Counted from the first letter of the stretch, positions 1 through 12,480 are shown. The stretch is 64,000 nt of DNA from Combretum micranthum (GCA_024138025.1 JAMXBD010000395.1:806001-870000); one strand, 5' to 3'. Notes: generated by a model from the letters alone, not told the origin. Numbers and translations are program-made.

Positions 1-1701
1 CGCTCACGGATCAAAACTTCATTTTCCCTGAGAGCAAACAGCCTCCCAAACGGCCCCGTTTGCAAGGGTGTTGCGGTCTCGGATCAAAATTTCATTTTCC
101 CTGAGTGCAAACAGTCTCCCAAAAAGCCCCGTTTGCTAGCGCGTTTCGCTCTTAGATATTTTTCCCTGTTGCAATGCTGTTTTGTAAATTAGTCATAACT
201 TTTTCATCTGACCTCCGATTGAGGTGATTGAAATTGCGTTGGAAAGCTTAAAAAGAGATCTACAACTTTTATGTTTTAAGTTTTCACAAATTTTAAGAGT
301 AACAATACTTAAATTTTAGTTCTTTTCAACTGATACACTTTTCAAACAAAGTCTAAAACTTATAATTGGTTGTTAAAAGTTCTCCCAAGCTTGATAAATG
401 ATCGTTTAAGTATTTGTTGAGTATTGTATGATAATATATGATATCTAAATGCTATGTGATGATGTTGTAATGATTTATTTGAATTTCTTTGGATGATTAT
501 ACTTGAGATTTGATGAATATCTATACTAGAACTAAGTGTGAGTTTGTAATTATTTCTTTTTACAGTGAGTGATCCCCTTTCGGTTATTCCCATTGATTCT
601 CGAGCTAGTACAGGTATACAGTAACGTGTTTGTTCTTTGCTTAGGATAGCCATATCTTTAATAAATTTTAATATAGAAAAACTTAAACCTTTGTTTGAAT
701 TTGATATCTCTTACGCTATTTAAATCCGTATCTGGCCTAGATGGCATATCGGTATCCGGTTCGGGGAGTAGCACCTTGCTCGGATTGGGGGCACGGTAGA
801 TTAGGCGCTTAGGCCACCCTTGTCTTTTGATAAGACTTTCCTAAGTGGTACGACGGGTAATTGATGGGGAAAATTGTATAGGTGTAACGTTTGCTTAAGC
901 TTAGAATAAAATAATATGATTTAGTTCAAATGTTTATGGGAATAGTTGGACTAAGTGATGTTATGGACTAAGATAAGTGAAGTTGTGTAACGGCTGTTAA
1001 CCCTAGATGAAGTTATTTTCTCTTTTATGGATATATCATTTAGGAGATATAAGTATCCGAGCTGCTTATATCAACCCCCTGAGCGTCGTGATCGTTACTC
1101 AGGACCCCCAAATATCCTTATTGTTCGGAGTTTGAATACTCCAGTGATATTTGACTAATTAAAGACTATCTAATAAATGAATGGTTGTCACATTGCATTA
1201 TAGTTAAGATCGTGTGAGCCATTACGCATTTGTTTTTGTTACTGTGTACTGGGCCTCTGGCTCATATTTTATCTTTTTCAGATATGAATGACGAATTCTA
1301 TACGAGTATGGGATTTGGATCGGATTTTGAGGAGTTTTTAGATGATTGGGAGAAGTAGAGACGACCTTGACGTTGATGGAACCCTTATGTAATAGAATAG
1401 TTATATGTACATATATGCTTTGAACACTTATGTATTAGTTAATAGGGTTTTTGTTATCTTTTGATGTATTTTGTAAATGGCTTGTTTACGAGCCTTGTTT
1501 GTAATGTATGTGTGTATGTATGTATATATATGGTTGTATTATATACTATTAGTAATAAAGGTTATTCTTATAAAACATTGAGGCAAATAACTATCCAAAT
1601 TGATCATGGATTACAACCTTACATATAATACTGCAGATTATATGTGGTTGGGGAACTGGGTTTGCCTATTTTAAATACAAGGGTAAATCCGGGGCCTTAC
1701 A
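1..1701 (+). mobile_element. 3' part of a Ty3/gypsy-type LTR, cut by the window edge
   Basis: This non-coding stretch ends in GGGGCCTTACA at 1701, a typical LTR 3' terminus. Read on the other strand it matches the solo LTR at 28577-32733 over most of its length: the GGCCTTACA end, the block with TACTGGGCC near 1248, the block near 720-850 and the block with TCATCTGACCTCCG near 205 all recur there in order. It has no coding capacity. The 5' end of the LTR lies outside the window, so I cannot tell a solo LTR from one end of a full element. Compared with the copy at 28577-32733 it lacks the internal insertion found there at 29764-31150, which confirms where that insertion begins and ends. Confidence 0.75.
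7..152. repeat. Two-copy 73-bp tandem repeat inside the LTR
   Basis: The block beginning CGGATCAAAA at 7 is repeated with few changes from 80, giving a period of 73 bp. Each copy holds a GCAAAC word followed about 20 bp later by its reverse complement GTTTGC, so each unit could fold into a hairpin. It occupies the LTR position that carries a GCCGGC-type word array in the related solo LTR at 28577-32733. Confidence 0.8.
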
Positions 1702-3260
1702 AAGCATTACCATAAAATCGAAATATTAATATTTGACATGAAATCTCATGCTAATGTAATTATGATGTTATGAAATGCATGTCGATTTACGTTTAAGTCC
1801 AATAAGCTTTAATCCATGTTAAATGGTGATCAATTCAATTCAAGACACTCATAAATCTATACCATACAACCACTATCATCCAAAAAGGTTGTCACTTTGA
1901 TTGTAAGTGTTTATCACTCATTCATAAACATATAACAAGTAAGGTCCCCAATCCCCATACATTTTGCCAATTTAATTCTATTTAAGTCAATGTTCAAATA
2001 CTACTTACAAGCACAATCCAAGTGAAAAGATTCGATTACCCACCCATGCATGGTGGCTAATCGTCGTAGTAATTAGCCAAAAAGTCTAAATCTTGATAAA
2101 AAGATTATATATAATAACAAACAAAATTCACTAAGCATTTTTCTATGCAGGACTTTCATTAATACTTGAATATTCTAAACTTATATTATTATAATCTTAG
2201 TTCATTAAACTTTAAGAAATTATATAGTACTAAGCTTAATTATCTCCACTTAACTAGTAAAACAGGTATTTAACTTGATTTAAGCATGATACTATATGAA
2301 ATAATCAAATTTTAAGCCTTAATACTTTTGGAGTCTCTCAAAACTTAAAACAGAAAAGTTATAGAGCTATTTTTAAACTTTCCATATCCCATTTACTCAC
2401 CTAAATTTTTGAGTTCGGATAAAAAAGTTACGGTCAATTTATGAAATAGGGGAGGCCATCACCGGTAGATATACACGACTCGTGTACATCAATAGTGTAT
2501 ATAGAATCTGGCTACTGTGGAGTCACGAGCGGATATACACGGCCCGTGATGGGGTAGTGTACAACTGGAATGTTTCATTCCACGTTCTAATCAATCATGA
2601 GTCTCTCTACATAACCCGTGTACCTTATTAGCGTACTCCCCTGCTCTTTCACTACTTTATTTGCTTTAAATTTTCACTTTTCAAACACTTGTTTTGACCT
2701 TTAACTTCATCAATCACACTCCATTGCTCACATACATGGATCATATACCCTTCTAGCTACCTCACGTGACCATTTACACCAAAAACCTAAATTCCATATT
2801 TATTGCACACTCCATCAACTTCATTCACAAACAAAAGCCTAGGCTATAAAAAATTTAAGACTCGTACTACTAATGTCATTGCTCAACTTCACTTTTCCAA
2901 CATCAAACTCCTCAACAACCTTCCAATCATCAAAACCCAACATAAACACAAACTACTTTTACTCAAATAAACAAAAACCAACAAAGTAAAAGAGAAGCTA
3001 TAACTTACCTTAAGCTAACTTGACTTATTGATTAGATTAGCTTGAGTTTTTGATGAATTTTGAAAGAGAAAAAGAAGAAGACGAGAGTATAGATGTGTGT
3101 GTGCGTTTCACGTCTGCTGCAAGAAGAGGAGAAGATGAGTTTTGCTAAAAATTTTGATACTAATCTCTTATAAAATAGGTAAGGTTTGGTTTGACTTTTG
3201 GCATATGCAAGAGATATATTATGTGTGTGAGAGCATGTTAATTATGGTGAATTAGACATA
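1702..3260 (-). mobile_element. LTR-like remnant, minus orientation
   Basis: No gene is visible. The segment near 2330-2450 (AAAGTTATAG, then AAAAAAGTTACGG) follows the same order of blocks as the solo LTR around 31490-31590, and both are followed by a word array and then a C/T-rich stretch of similar composition. I take this as the inner part of another, strongly diverged gypsy-type LTR in minus orientation, probably the sequence into which the LTR ending at 1701 was inserted. Both edges are approximate. Confidence 0.45.
2455..2635. repeat. Array of short TACACG/CGTGTA words
   Basis: Several copies of TACACG/CACGG and the inverted CGTGTA/CCGTGT occur within 180 bp (for example near 2472, 2483, 2534 and 2618), in places arranged as short palindromes. 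This is the same type of word array seen in the other LTRs of the window, with a different word. Confidence 0.55.
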
Positions 3261-4284
3261 AATTTGTATTAAAAGACATCAGCAAACTATTAATTTTGAA
3301 ATCATTAAATTTTTTTAATAATTTAGCTTATGAATTTTATTTGAAATGAAATTTTCTGATGAAACTTTACATTGGAATGTTTTATAATTTAGAGATTAAA
3401 TTTTTAAAATCTAATTTTCTAAAGAAGTCTAGAAGTAAAATAATTGATATATAACTTGAAATGAGTTACTTGAACTATTAGATCTTTAAAGACTTAGCTA
3501 ATGAAAATTTTGAAATTAATTAAGTTAATATACAATTTTTAAAATATTTAAATTTAAATTTTGAATTCTCTGTCTTATTTATCCAATTTCATACATGTCA
3601 ATACACTTAAATTTAATCATCAAAACATGCATTTAAAATTATACTAAAACTTCATTGATTTTTAATTCTATTTTCTAAACTTACATATGGAAAAGCTTGG
3701 GGATTACACGAGAATAGTTTAGAATGAAATAAAGTGGAATGTATTGGAATGGAATGTGTTTTTTCAAATGATAAATTCATTATTGTGTTTTGAAGTGTTC
3801 ATGGAATGAAATGGATTGGTAAGAACGTGTATTTGATTATAGTGCATGTAATCAATGAAGTTAGAATGGAATCATGATTCCGCTCGTGAGAAGGTGAAAT
3901 CGAATTATTCTTCAAAGTCGGAATCGTGATTCAATCTATGAAAGTATATTCAAATATGGGAAATGGAATGGAATTCAGAATAGCGATTCCATTTCGGGTT
4001 CATTCCTGCGTACCAAACATGACATTAACAATGCGTTCACTTGATTGTAATTGCTATTCAATTATAACCGTGTTCTCTATAAATGACTATTATAATGTTC
4101 GCTTACATTTTCAGCCTTGCGATAGCAATGTGGAAAATATTGAATGTTCATTCATTAATTTTACCCCTAAATTATAGTTCAATAGAGATTCTATTCTTTT
4201 TATTCTTGAAATAACCCTACCAAAAATTTGTAAACGAGCAAAAAATTTTCGGGAAATAAATGTTCTTTTTGAAGAGAAAGATCT

Positions 4285-4315
<31 letters not shown>

Positions 4316-4420
4316 TAATATGAATTTTGATTTGAGGCTAAGCTTTGGATTTTTTGAAAAAACTTCTTCATTTTTTTTTTCCTTTTATGGAGAGTATTAT
4401 TAATCCTTGACATATGCATT
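3261..4420. other. AT-rich intergenic DNA with ATTCC-rich stretch and (TA)n
   Basis: No gene is visible. From about 3700 to 4060 there are many GGAATG/ATTCC words on both strands, a composition often seen in short non-autonomous plant DNA elements, but I could not define terminal repeats. A (TA)n microsatellite lies at 4285-4312. Confidence 0.5.
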
Positions 4421-7239
4421 TTTTTATGATTTATTGCAATCTAATTAAATGAAAGTTATTTTGTTCATTTTATTTCTTATTCATGATGTATTCATTATGC
4501 AAATACATCCATGTTAACAAGATAATGGTAATTCGATTATAATAAAAAGAACAATGTAATGAGTATTCAAACTTTATTGTAATTTTATTTAATTCCTTTG
4601 CAATAGTAATTCATTGCTGTCTTATTTCATTACAACCTTATTTTATTATGTGAGTTGTTATTGTAGCAAAAAAGAGAAATTAATTCCTTTGAAGTATCGA
4701 AAGAATATTTATTATTTGGTCTTTGCCTGTATAATTTGATATTCATCAATAAGACTTCAAATGAACCATGATACAATTCTTAATTATCAAAAATCTATTT
4801 TACAAACCAAATGTATCAAGGGGCAAATATTAAAAAACTTAAACTTTGCACTATAAATCAAGAGCTTGTTTAGATTGTTGGATTTTTATTTGTATCTCAT
4901 CTATATATTTGAGTTGCATTTATAAATTATCTATATCGTTTTTGTTTAGTAAGCTTGTCAGTAAAATCTATTTGAAAATAGTAAAAATATGATGCCAAAA
5001 TGATCAAAATATGATGAAACAATGACTTCCCATCATTTCATGGATTTGGTTTGACCAAAAATAGATTGAGAAACATGGTCCAAGGAAGGGAATTTAATGG
5101 GTATTGATCGACTTTACTGATTTTATAAGAGCTAGTGACATAAGCAATTGTTCGTTTCTAATAAGTGTCTAAAGGCTCTTATTATTCATATTGTTTTGAT
5201 ATGATATTATATTGATTTTATGTGAATTATTAAAGAAAATTACACTTGTTTAGTTAAAATGTCAATTTCATGGATGAAGGAAGATTTTGATTATATGAAG
5301 ACTTTTGGATAAGTTGATGGGAATTTTAATGAAGAAATAGACAAAGTGAAGATCTACAAAACAATGACAATTTTACATAACTTATGCTGAATACTTGTAT
5401 AGACGGTGAAAAGTGACTAGCAAACAATTTCAAAGTGCACAATGAGATTACACGAGCTATGCAGCATGCTTGCGTAGAAGCTCATAAGAGATCATAAGTA
5501 ATTTTCATTATACACGGCTACCTCGCACAGGTTACGCTTAGGGATCATGCAGACCTTAAATTTTCATCATTTCACCAATTTGCATCTTGCACAACCATCC
5601 TATATGGCTGTGTAGGATATATATACAGAAAATATTTCGCTATTTTCTATAAATAACGACAATTACTCGTCTTTTTTGAAACATATCTTTATTCCTATGA
5701 ACCCTAGATAGAAAATTACGAGCTTCAAGAGGAGAAGTATCAGTGCATCATTGAAGATCACAAAAACCTTGTTTAAGAGAATTCTTTTACATCATGTTAA
5801 CTTTTTATTCTTCTAGATTTCATGTTATGATCATAAAATCCATGGAGGAGTAGCTTTTTTTTAACCTAAGTCTTATGAAACCCTATATCTATGTACTAAA
5901 TCCGTTTGGTCAATAAAAGTTTATGTTCTCGAATCTATTCATGCATTCTTTATTGTTCTTGTGATCAATTTATAGCCAGAATTGATTTGTTTTCTTTTAG
6001 ATAAAAGGAGATTTCATTTAATAGAACAAATCTATATGGATAGAGAAGTTTGAATATAAATATAGACATAGACTACGCGAACTTTCAGCATAAACATTGA
6101 ATATTTGTTAGAAATTTTGAATAATAATGCAATTGTAATTAATGATAAAAAACATTTCCATTAATCATGAGGTTAGAATTTAATTATCTTGAAAGAGAAG
6201 TTGATAAATTTAGGAATTCCTGTAGTTCAAGATATAAACGATTTATTAATCATATATTATAAGAAATTAGGGTTTAGGATGGATGACGATAAGGGATACT
6301 ATTTTGTGATTGTATTAGCTTAAGAAGGTATATAATTAACTGTTAGGGTTATTAGTTAGATAAGTAATAGTCATAATATCATCTCAATTATTAAGTTAAA
6401 TAGTAGAAAAACAGTAATACTAGTGCTTGATATCTATATCCTAGAGGACGACACTTGTAGTAATTTTATCCTACAATCGATAAGTGCACTATCTTAGAGC
6501 TTATAATAGGATTTCTATTAGGTTTTATTATTTGATAGGACGAATATGCTTTTATCAATTTCCTTATAAAAAAAGTTCGTTCCTTTCCCTTTCGTGCACT
6601 ATTATTTTGGTGATGGTGGTGGTGGTATGGGTGGGTGTGATATAGAGAATCATATTTCAAATCCTCTACTCCATCAATCTACATCATGTTTAATAAATCT
6701 TGAGAAAATATTATGTCGTAATCATTGTTGATTGATTCATCGGGATTATATACTTTATTTCATGCTAGAAGATAGTATTGTACTTTATTCTACTAATTTC
6801 TTTTTGTAGGAATTTATTAGGCTATATAAGTTTCACAGAGCATTGTTTTCTAACCAAGATGTATATGGTTCTTTTGAAGATGCTTTGGTAGAGGTTAGAA
6901 ACTAAGTCAATGTTTAGCATGTACTACACCATAGCATCTATAAAATAACAACCAAACAAAGTTGTTAATCAAAATTTGGAATTTTCACATGAGGCTACTA
7001 TGGGCAAGCATGGTTATCACACTCATGATTTTACTATCTACTAGAATACATAAGAACAATAAACCTCGTATAAAATTGCATAAAATTGATTAAATCACAA
7101 ATTTGTATAATCCCACACTTAAATTCATGATTCTATTTAAAGTCGGTATATAAATAAATTTGTATCAATTTAAATCAAGAAAAAATGTATAAAATTATAA
7201 ACTTGTAGAATCATATACTTCATTTGTGATTTTGACGAC
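4421..7239. other. Non-coding, probably decayed transposon DNA
   Basis: No gene is visible. Around 5380-5650 there are words such as ACACGGCT and GCACAGG and a possible promoter-like stretch with CTATAAATA at about 5647, resembling a worn LTR. Short open frames here have no recognisable domain. Confidence 0.4.
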
Positions 7240-7665
7240 TATATAGGCAAGAATCTTGTAAATTGGGATGATTGTTTACTTGTTATTAAATTTGCTCATA
7301 ATAGGTTGATGCTTGATAAGAAAACAACTATTTGAAGTTGTGTATGGGTATGAGCCAGTATGATTATCGTTTAAGTTAGAGAGGTTCAGAAGGTATATTA
7401 GGAGGTGACCAAGCAGCTTAAGAAGACTATTAATAAACAACATCGACAAGAAAACAAAAGCACTAAATATAAGCTTTCAATTAAGGGTGTCGATACACTT
7501 GAGAAATAGGAGATTTTCAAGCCAAATGTAACGAAAATTAGCATCTAGAGCAGACAAACCATTCAAAATTTTGAAGAGATTCAATCATAGTACTTATCAT
7601 TTAGAAATATCAAGAGGTTGTGGTGTTTATGCTGCATTTAATATACATGATTTACTTACATAAGT
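7240..7665 (+). pseudogene. Ty3/gypsy integrase C-terminal fragment
   Basis: Conceptual translation in shifting frames gives the layout of the end of a gypsy polyprotein: a segment like the integrase core end with a VVYG-type motif near 7340, a KQLKKTI-like helix near 7410, a PFKILKR segment near 7560 and an AAFNIHDLL-like segment near 7632, matching the conserved 'PF-vl-ki...atFnvsdLs' order of the family. Frameshifts and stops break it throughout. It is a dead remnant without visible LTRs nearby. Confidence 0.55.
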
Positions 7666-8680
7666 ACCGAAGTAAGATGTAGACCCATGAGAAGCCTTGT
7701 TAAATTTAAGGGTAAATCTTCATCTGCCTAAGAGAAACAATGGGATTAAACTCATATTAAGGGTGGATGATGATATGACTAAGATAGGAGGATTAAACAA
7801 CTCGATGGAAAGAGTTTTAAGTAAAGCTTCATTAGAACATGATAGGAATAGTAGAAAATTTCAATTCCACAACATCGAGTTAAGAATAAGTACACTATTA
7901 TCAAAATTCATTGAGTTTCATAAAATGGTTTGCCACGAAATTAAGAATGGTTTGATGCAAGGACTTACTATGTTTTGAAATATCTTTTTTTTTTTTCCTT
8001 CTGAATTCATTAAAACAAAGCGATAGGATTTTATTCTAAAGATAATCTTGCTATGAAGAGATATATATGAAAATATGTGGCACTCGGGACCAGTCAAACT
8101 ATAACATTCGACAAGTCATCCTTCTAAGCTGAAGGTGTTAGGATTCTTATAAGACTCAAAAGTGAGTGAGGATGGATCAGGTCCAATAGGTTGATGCTGG
8201 TAAGTGATGAGTAGGATTAGGCCTAAGAGACCGATGATCTACATTTGACTATCAATTTGTAAAATAATATTTATTCCAAATAATAAACAATAAATAAAAA
8301 ATTCTTATTTTTCTTTTTAGCGTATAATTGTTATTATTTACAAAATGTAAATTTTATTTAAAAAATATTCTCAATAATAATATGAAAAATAAAATTATAA
8401 CTACTATTTTTTTTGTCCAAATTTATTAAATGAACGTAGCATAACAAAAAATAAAAAATACACTTTCCAGGACAGACCGGTTTAACGTCATACGAGGACC
8501 CGGTTCGACCAGATTCGGTTTTAGAGCTATACTTTCGGTTCAAGAGTGATTGCTGGTTCCGGTTCCACAAAGGCCGAAGCAGAGGCGCTCCTTCTTTCCC
8601 AACAAAAAATGGTGCTTCGAAGCATCCATCTTTCAAGTCTTCTTCTCCATTAACATACTACTACTACATGCTCACATCAC
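7666..8680. other. Intergenic DNA and 5' region of the INTS3 gene
   Basis: No gene is visible between the gypsy scrap and the INTS3 start. The last 150 bases are richer in C/T, as expected of a plant 5' leader. A short upstream open frame starts at an ATG at 8668 and ends at 8718, overlapping the INTS3 start out of frame; it could lower translation of the main frame. I could not fix a transcription start. Confidence 0.4.
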
Positions 8681-11626
8681 ATGGCTGCCTCAAGACTTAT
8701 TCACACTTTACCTCATGAATCAGAGCAAAGTTTAGAACTTTCTCTAAGACAGGCTTTTGACTCATGCAGTTCCAAACTAAAGCCCCCTTTTCCTCTCTCC
8801 ATCCCAACCCCAGAACAATACACCCTTCTGAATAAAGCCATCCTTTATGGGGTTTTGACTCAACCCCATTTGTCCAAAACCCATATTAAGTACCTACATG
8901 CCATTGTCACTGATGGGTATGCTTTATTTTCGAGTCTTCTTGTCGATGTTGTTAATGAACTGTATGAAAAGTTGTTTGATTTTACAAAAATTCAGGTTCT
9001 TTGGGTCACTAAGGTTATGATTGATGTTTCTGGTGTTGGGTTTAGGGAGTTGCTGATTTCTTTGCTGAGGCAGATTGTTGGTGGTGATTTTAGTAGTGGT
9101 AATTTATGGTTGTGTTATGAGGTTGTTAGTTTGTTTATAAGTAAATTTGATTGCTTGCTCGAAGAGGAGCCTTTGGTTTTATCTTATGCGGTGTATAGGT
9201 TTTTAAGGTTGTTGGGGGATCATTGCAGGATAAGGAATGATCCAAAGTTAGATGCTTTGAAGAATTTGGAGATTGAGTTTTGCATCAAGATGTTAAGAGA
9301 GGAATTTGGGCTTTCTTTTCAGATTGGTAGGGACCTTCTTAGATTGCTACAAGATTTGGTTCATGTATCTGAGTTCCGTGATGTATGGAAAGATCTGGTT
9401 TTGAATCCTAGCATGTTCAGGACAGCTGAGTTTTGGGATATTTCACAGATATATGGCACTAGGACTTCAAGAGAGTATTATTTGCTTCCTCTTACCCCGG
9501 AGATGGAAAGATGGTTGGAGTTTTTGCTCTCACATGTGAATCTTGGGAGCCAGAAGCGGCATCAAACTTGGTTTGCTAGAAAGTTTTTGTACACTCCAGA
9601 TAGAGAGAATCTAGTTTGCGATATGATTCGATTTGTTTGTTGTGCACACCACATTCATAAGGATAATATCCAGTCAAAAGTTATTCCTAGATGGGCAGTA
9701 ATAGGTTGGCTTCTTAAGTCCTGTAGAAAGAATTACGTGGAAGCAAATGCGAAGCTAGCTTTGTTTTATGATTGGCTGTTCTTCGATGAGAAGAAAGATG
9801 ATATTATGAATATTGAACCTGCCATGCTGTTAATGGTTTACTCAATTCCCAAATATGTTGAGATGACAAATAGTTTACTTGAATTTTTGTTTATGCTCGT
9901 GGATAACTATGATGCCGATCGCAAAGAAATAATATTTAGGGGAGTGTTGTCATCCTTTAGTGTGCTTATTGATAAGGAAGTTATTCAAAATTTTGATACT
10001 TTGACATCCTGTGGAGCACTTTCTCGTATTCTGAGAAAAAGGCTAGAGAGATACTTAATAGATATGAGAAGTGAGACTTTGGAACAACTCCACCCCGCGC
10101 CAGTCTCGAGTTTCTCAAACTCAATATCTGTCAAAGACATTAGTATGGCTTCTGAAGAGCAACCTGTAAGTGCGGCCAACAATGTATCTACGACCATAAA
10201 CATTACATCTTCTGTTCCCAATCCCTCTAGTCAATCTGTTCTGTTAGGGACTAGCAGAAATCATGATGTACATGGTATGTTTTGGAAGCTTGATGATTTG
10301 CTTGGTAAGTCTAATGCAGAGGTTCTTCAAACATTAGAAGAAATACTCATCTGGTATACCACCACGAACGACGAATTACTAAATAATGCAATTTCTCCAG
10401 AGCATCTTTCATCAAGAATTCAGAGGGGCTTAGGGAGAAGCGGTTACATACTCTTTAAACCTCTGGAATACCTTCCCGATGATCCTTCCTCTGATGATGA
10501 ACTTGGGTCTCCCACAGCCTTGATCATTTGTGGATATATCTTTTCTAGAAATGAGAAGTTAAGGGACATGCTTTCATCCTGGTCAAGAAGTGGTTTTCTT
10601 GTTGGTGCACGATTGTTATCATATGCATCACGACTAGCTTGTGAAGCTGATGTTCTGTGTCATCTGGATAATGCACTTATTGACACTTCTCCTCCTAAAT
10701 TAATTGCTCCGGAGCAACCACTGCTGCTCTTACATGTTCAAGCACATCTTTCCTTTTCGGGTAGGAAGAAAGATAAGTCTATTGTTTCATCATCTCATAT
10801 GGACCAAGAAGCAGTCTCAAAACTGGTAGATGAGGCCTTTGTAACGTACAGAACATTTCTTTTGCATTTACGGTCACTCTTAGAAGAAGCTGAAGATCTG
10901 TCAGAGCTTCTTTATTCTGATTTGTTAACTTGCTGTTCTTGGAAGGGGAAGAACACAAAATTTATGTTCCAAAGCATCTTTTCCCATCTATCTGACTTGT
11001 TTGTTTGGCGTGAAAGAATCATTAAGTTACTTATTGACAACCTATGTGAGGATGATCTTGTTAAAGTGCAATTTGACATTATGAATAAAAGGTATTCTGT
11101 AATTGGGCAGGACATAGATGCCATCTCCCATATAATAAAGAGCTCTCTTGATTGGGAACACATAGAGCAGTATAAGCTCTGGAATTTGATCAGATCAGAG
11201 TTTGTTGTTTTCCCAATTCAATTGGAGAAGTTGATCTTAAAGGTCTTTTGCTCGGGTGAGATGGATGAAAATGCAAATGCTATTGTTGCAGGAGGCTTGT
11301 TGTCGTTGTGTGCTTCTCAAGCCCCGACACCTGAGCTTGTTGGAGCAATTATGCTATTACCCAACAATGCATTTGAAGGCTTTGTAGCTGCTGCTCTAGC
11401 AACATGGGCCGCATGTAATTCCCCAATGCTGTTGGATAGTTTAGCCAATATTGTGGAGAAACTTGAGAATGAAAATGGGAAATCTGTTTTTTCTGATTCT
11501 GATGAATTTGGAATCAATCCTTCTGCCACTTTATGGCTGTTGAGTTTTCTGAGTGCCAAAGGGCTAAGCGGCTCTTCCATGTTACGAAAGTTTTCTTCAA
11601 GTGACAGGAACATAGATGAAAGTTGA
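8681..11626 (+). CDS. INTS3: Integrator complex subunit 3 homolog
   Basis: The uninterrupted 981-residue frame is recognised as the plant homolog of Integrator subunit 3. In this family INTS3 is part of the nuclear Integrator complex, which cleaves the 3' ends of snRNA precursors and attenuates transcription; in animals it is also the scaffold of the SOSS single-strand DNA-binding complex. What is visible: a helical repeat N-terminal half (about residues 50-450, with the conserved stretch around 240-300), a Ser/Asn/Pro-rich linker at about 455-530, and a second helical half at about 535-945. There is no signal peptide or membrane segment. The start at 8681 has G at +4 and is the first ATG in this frame after the C/T-rich leader; an out-of-frame ATG lies at 8668. 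The gene has no intron in its coding region. The frame ends with TGA at 11624-11626. The family name is secure; complex membership is inferred from homologs. Confidence 0.88.
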   Translation: MAASRLIHTLPHESEQSLELSLRQAFDSCSSKLKPPFPLSIPTPEQYTLLNKAILYGVLTQPHLSKTHIKYLHAIVTDGYALFSSLLVDVVNELYEKLFDFTKIQVLWVTKVMIDVSGVGFRELLISLLRQIVGGDFSSGNLWLCYEVVSLFISKFDCLLEEEPLVLSYAVYRFLRLLGDHCRIRNDPKLDALKNLEIEFCIKMLREEFGLSFQIGRDLLRLLQDLVHVSEFRDVWKDLVLNPSMFRTAEFWDISQIYGTRTSREYYLLPLTPEMERWLEFLLSHVNLGSQKRHQTWFARKFLYTPDRENLVCDMIRFVCCAHHIHKDNIQSKVIPRWAVIGWLLKSCRKNYVEANAKLALFYDWLFFDEKKDDIMNIEPAMLLMVYSIPKYVEMTNSLLEFLFMLVDNYDADRKEIIFRGVLSSFSVLIDKEVIQNFDTLTSCGALSRILRKRLERYLIDMRSETLEQLHPAPVSSFSNSISVKDISMASEEQPVSAANNVSTTINITSSVPNPSSQSVLLGTSRNHDVHGMFWKLDDLLGKSNAEVLQTLEEILIWYTTTNDELLNNAISPEHLSSRIQRGLGRSGYILFKPLEYLPDDPSSDDELGSPTALIICGYIFSRNEKLRDMLSSWSRSGFLVGARLLSYASRLACEADVLCHLDNALIDTSPPKLIAPEQPLLLLHVQAHLSFSGRKKDKSIVSSSHMDQEAVSKLVDEAFVTYRTFLLHLRSLLEEAEDLSELLYSDLLTCCSWKGKNTKFMFQSIFSHLSDLFVWRERIIKLLIDNLCEDDLVKVQFDIMNKRYSVIGQDIDAISHIIKSSLDWEHIEQYKLWNLIRSEFVVFPIQLEKLILKVFCSGEMDENANAIVAGGLLSLCASQAPTPELVGAIMLLPNNAFEGFVAAALATWAACNSPMLLDSLANIVEKLENENGKSVFSDSDEFGINPSATLWLLSFLSAKGLSGSSMLRKFSSSDRNIDES

Positions 11627-12115
11627 TTTGTTCGTCTCTTTTCACATGTTAAAAACAGCAGCATGTCTGATTGCGCTTCGATTTTGAATTCCTCTTCACA
11701 GTCGATTAAAAGGCACATATGATTCTTTTAGATGCTTTTCAAAATGAAAGGATCTGAAAATATGTACTTGGTTTTTGTAGCTTCGATCAATGGGATTGGG
11801 TGAATCTGAGCAATTTGACCTTGTTGTCATATATTTGCAGATGCAAGTGTAACCAAACTGCTAAGGTAATTATATCTAGTTTCATGCTCTGTTTTGTTTT
11901 TATGGTTTTCCTGGGTTCACCAAACTCTCTCTTTTTTAGTTATTATTAATAGTTGTGCACTGTTTTACTGTTCAGGTAAAATCTGCAAAAGGATCTGGAT
12001 ATGATTGCTTCATATAAAGGTTGAGAAAATACAGGAATTTGCGCTGAAATTATTGTATGTACTTAAAGTTGTGGACTAAAGTGACGTTCTAACTTAATGG
12101 TTTTGTTGGATGCAG
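11627..12115 (+). other. 3' flank or spliced 3' UTR of INTS3
   Basis: No coding gene is visible. Short segments are bordered by good splice-like sites, for example one following TTTGCAG at about 11841 and ending before GTAATT at about 11867, and one following TTCAG near 11975. They could be untranslated exons of INTS3 or of a chimeric transcript that also includes the gene scraps downstream. Confidence 0.3.
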
Positions 12116-12480
12116 GAGGTGCTTGTGGTTTTGCGGACCTATAATTAACAGGTTATGGTAAATATGACAGCATCTTGAGCTTTGGAATATTTTGGGGCCA
12201 GAGCTTCATGTAATCAATGCCTATAGGAACTGAGATCATACAACTACAAGACAGATTTGAATGGTGCAAAGGGGGAATATCTATCAGCAACTAGTTACTG
12301 CCTTCAAATTTAATCTCCATAAATGACAATGGAGAATGGGGTGATCCACTATACTGTGACTATACATTTGATGCCGATATGGAGACATCTCGTATAAACT
12401 CAGTCATATCCATAAACTTAAAAAGAGGAGGTAAAACTTTTGCCACCCAGTATTCCTTGTTGTTCTTGTGAGTAATGATA
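12116..12480 (+). pseudogene. Alpha-expansin exon fragment, broken
   Basis: Directly after a TGCAG acceptor, translation gives GACGFADL, then a stop, then a GYG motif. The start of the second exon of alpha-expansins reads GACGYG-L-S-GYG at exactly this intron position. Further on come an ASCNQC segment followed by ELR, a Y-KTD segment, an ATSYC segment and NDNGEWGDP (12325-12350), matching the order of ASCG-CYE, the T-T-FCP region and the N-GGWC-PP motif of expansins, then a LKRGGK segment like the family's C-R-GGIRF. Stops and frame changes break it, and the catalytic-like His-Phe-Asp motif is not seen. Expansins loosen cell walls; this piece can make no such protein. The first expansin exon and the C-terminal domain are absent nearby. 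Confidence 0.55.

Noticed and set aside
3926..4177. 83-residue frame
   Set aside because: It runs through the ATTCC-rich repeat-like stretch and has no protein features.
7697..7978. 93-residue frame
   Set aside because: No domain or homolog recognised; it follows a gypsy remnant and is best seen as chance or transposon debris.
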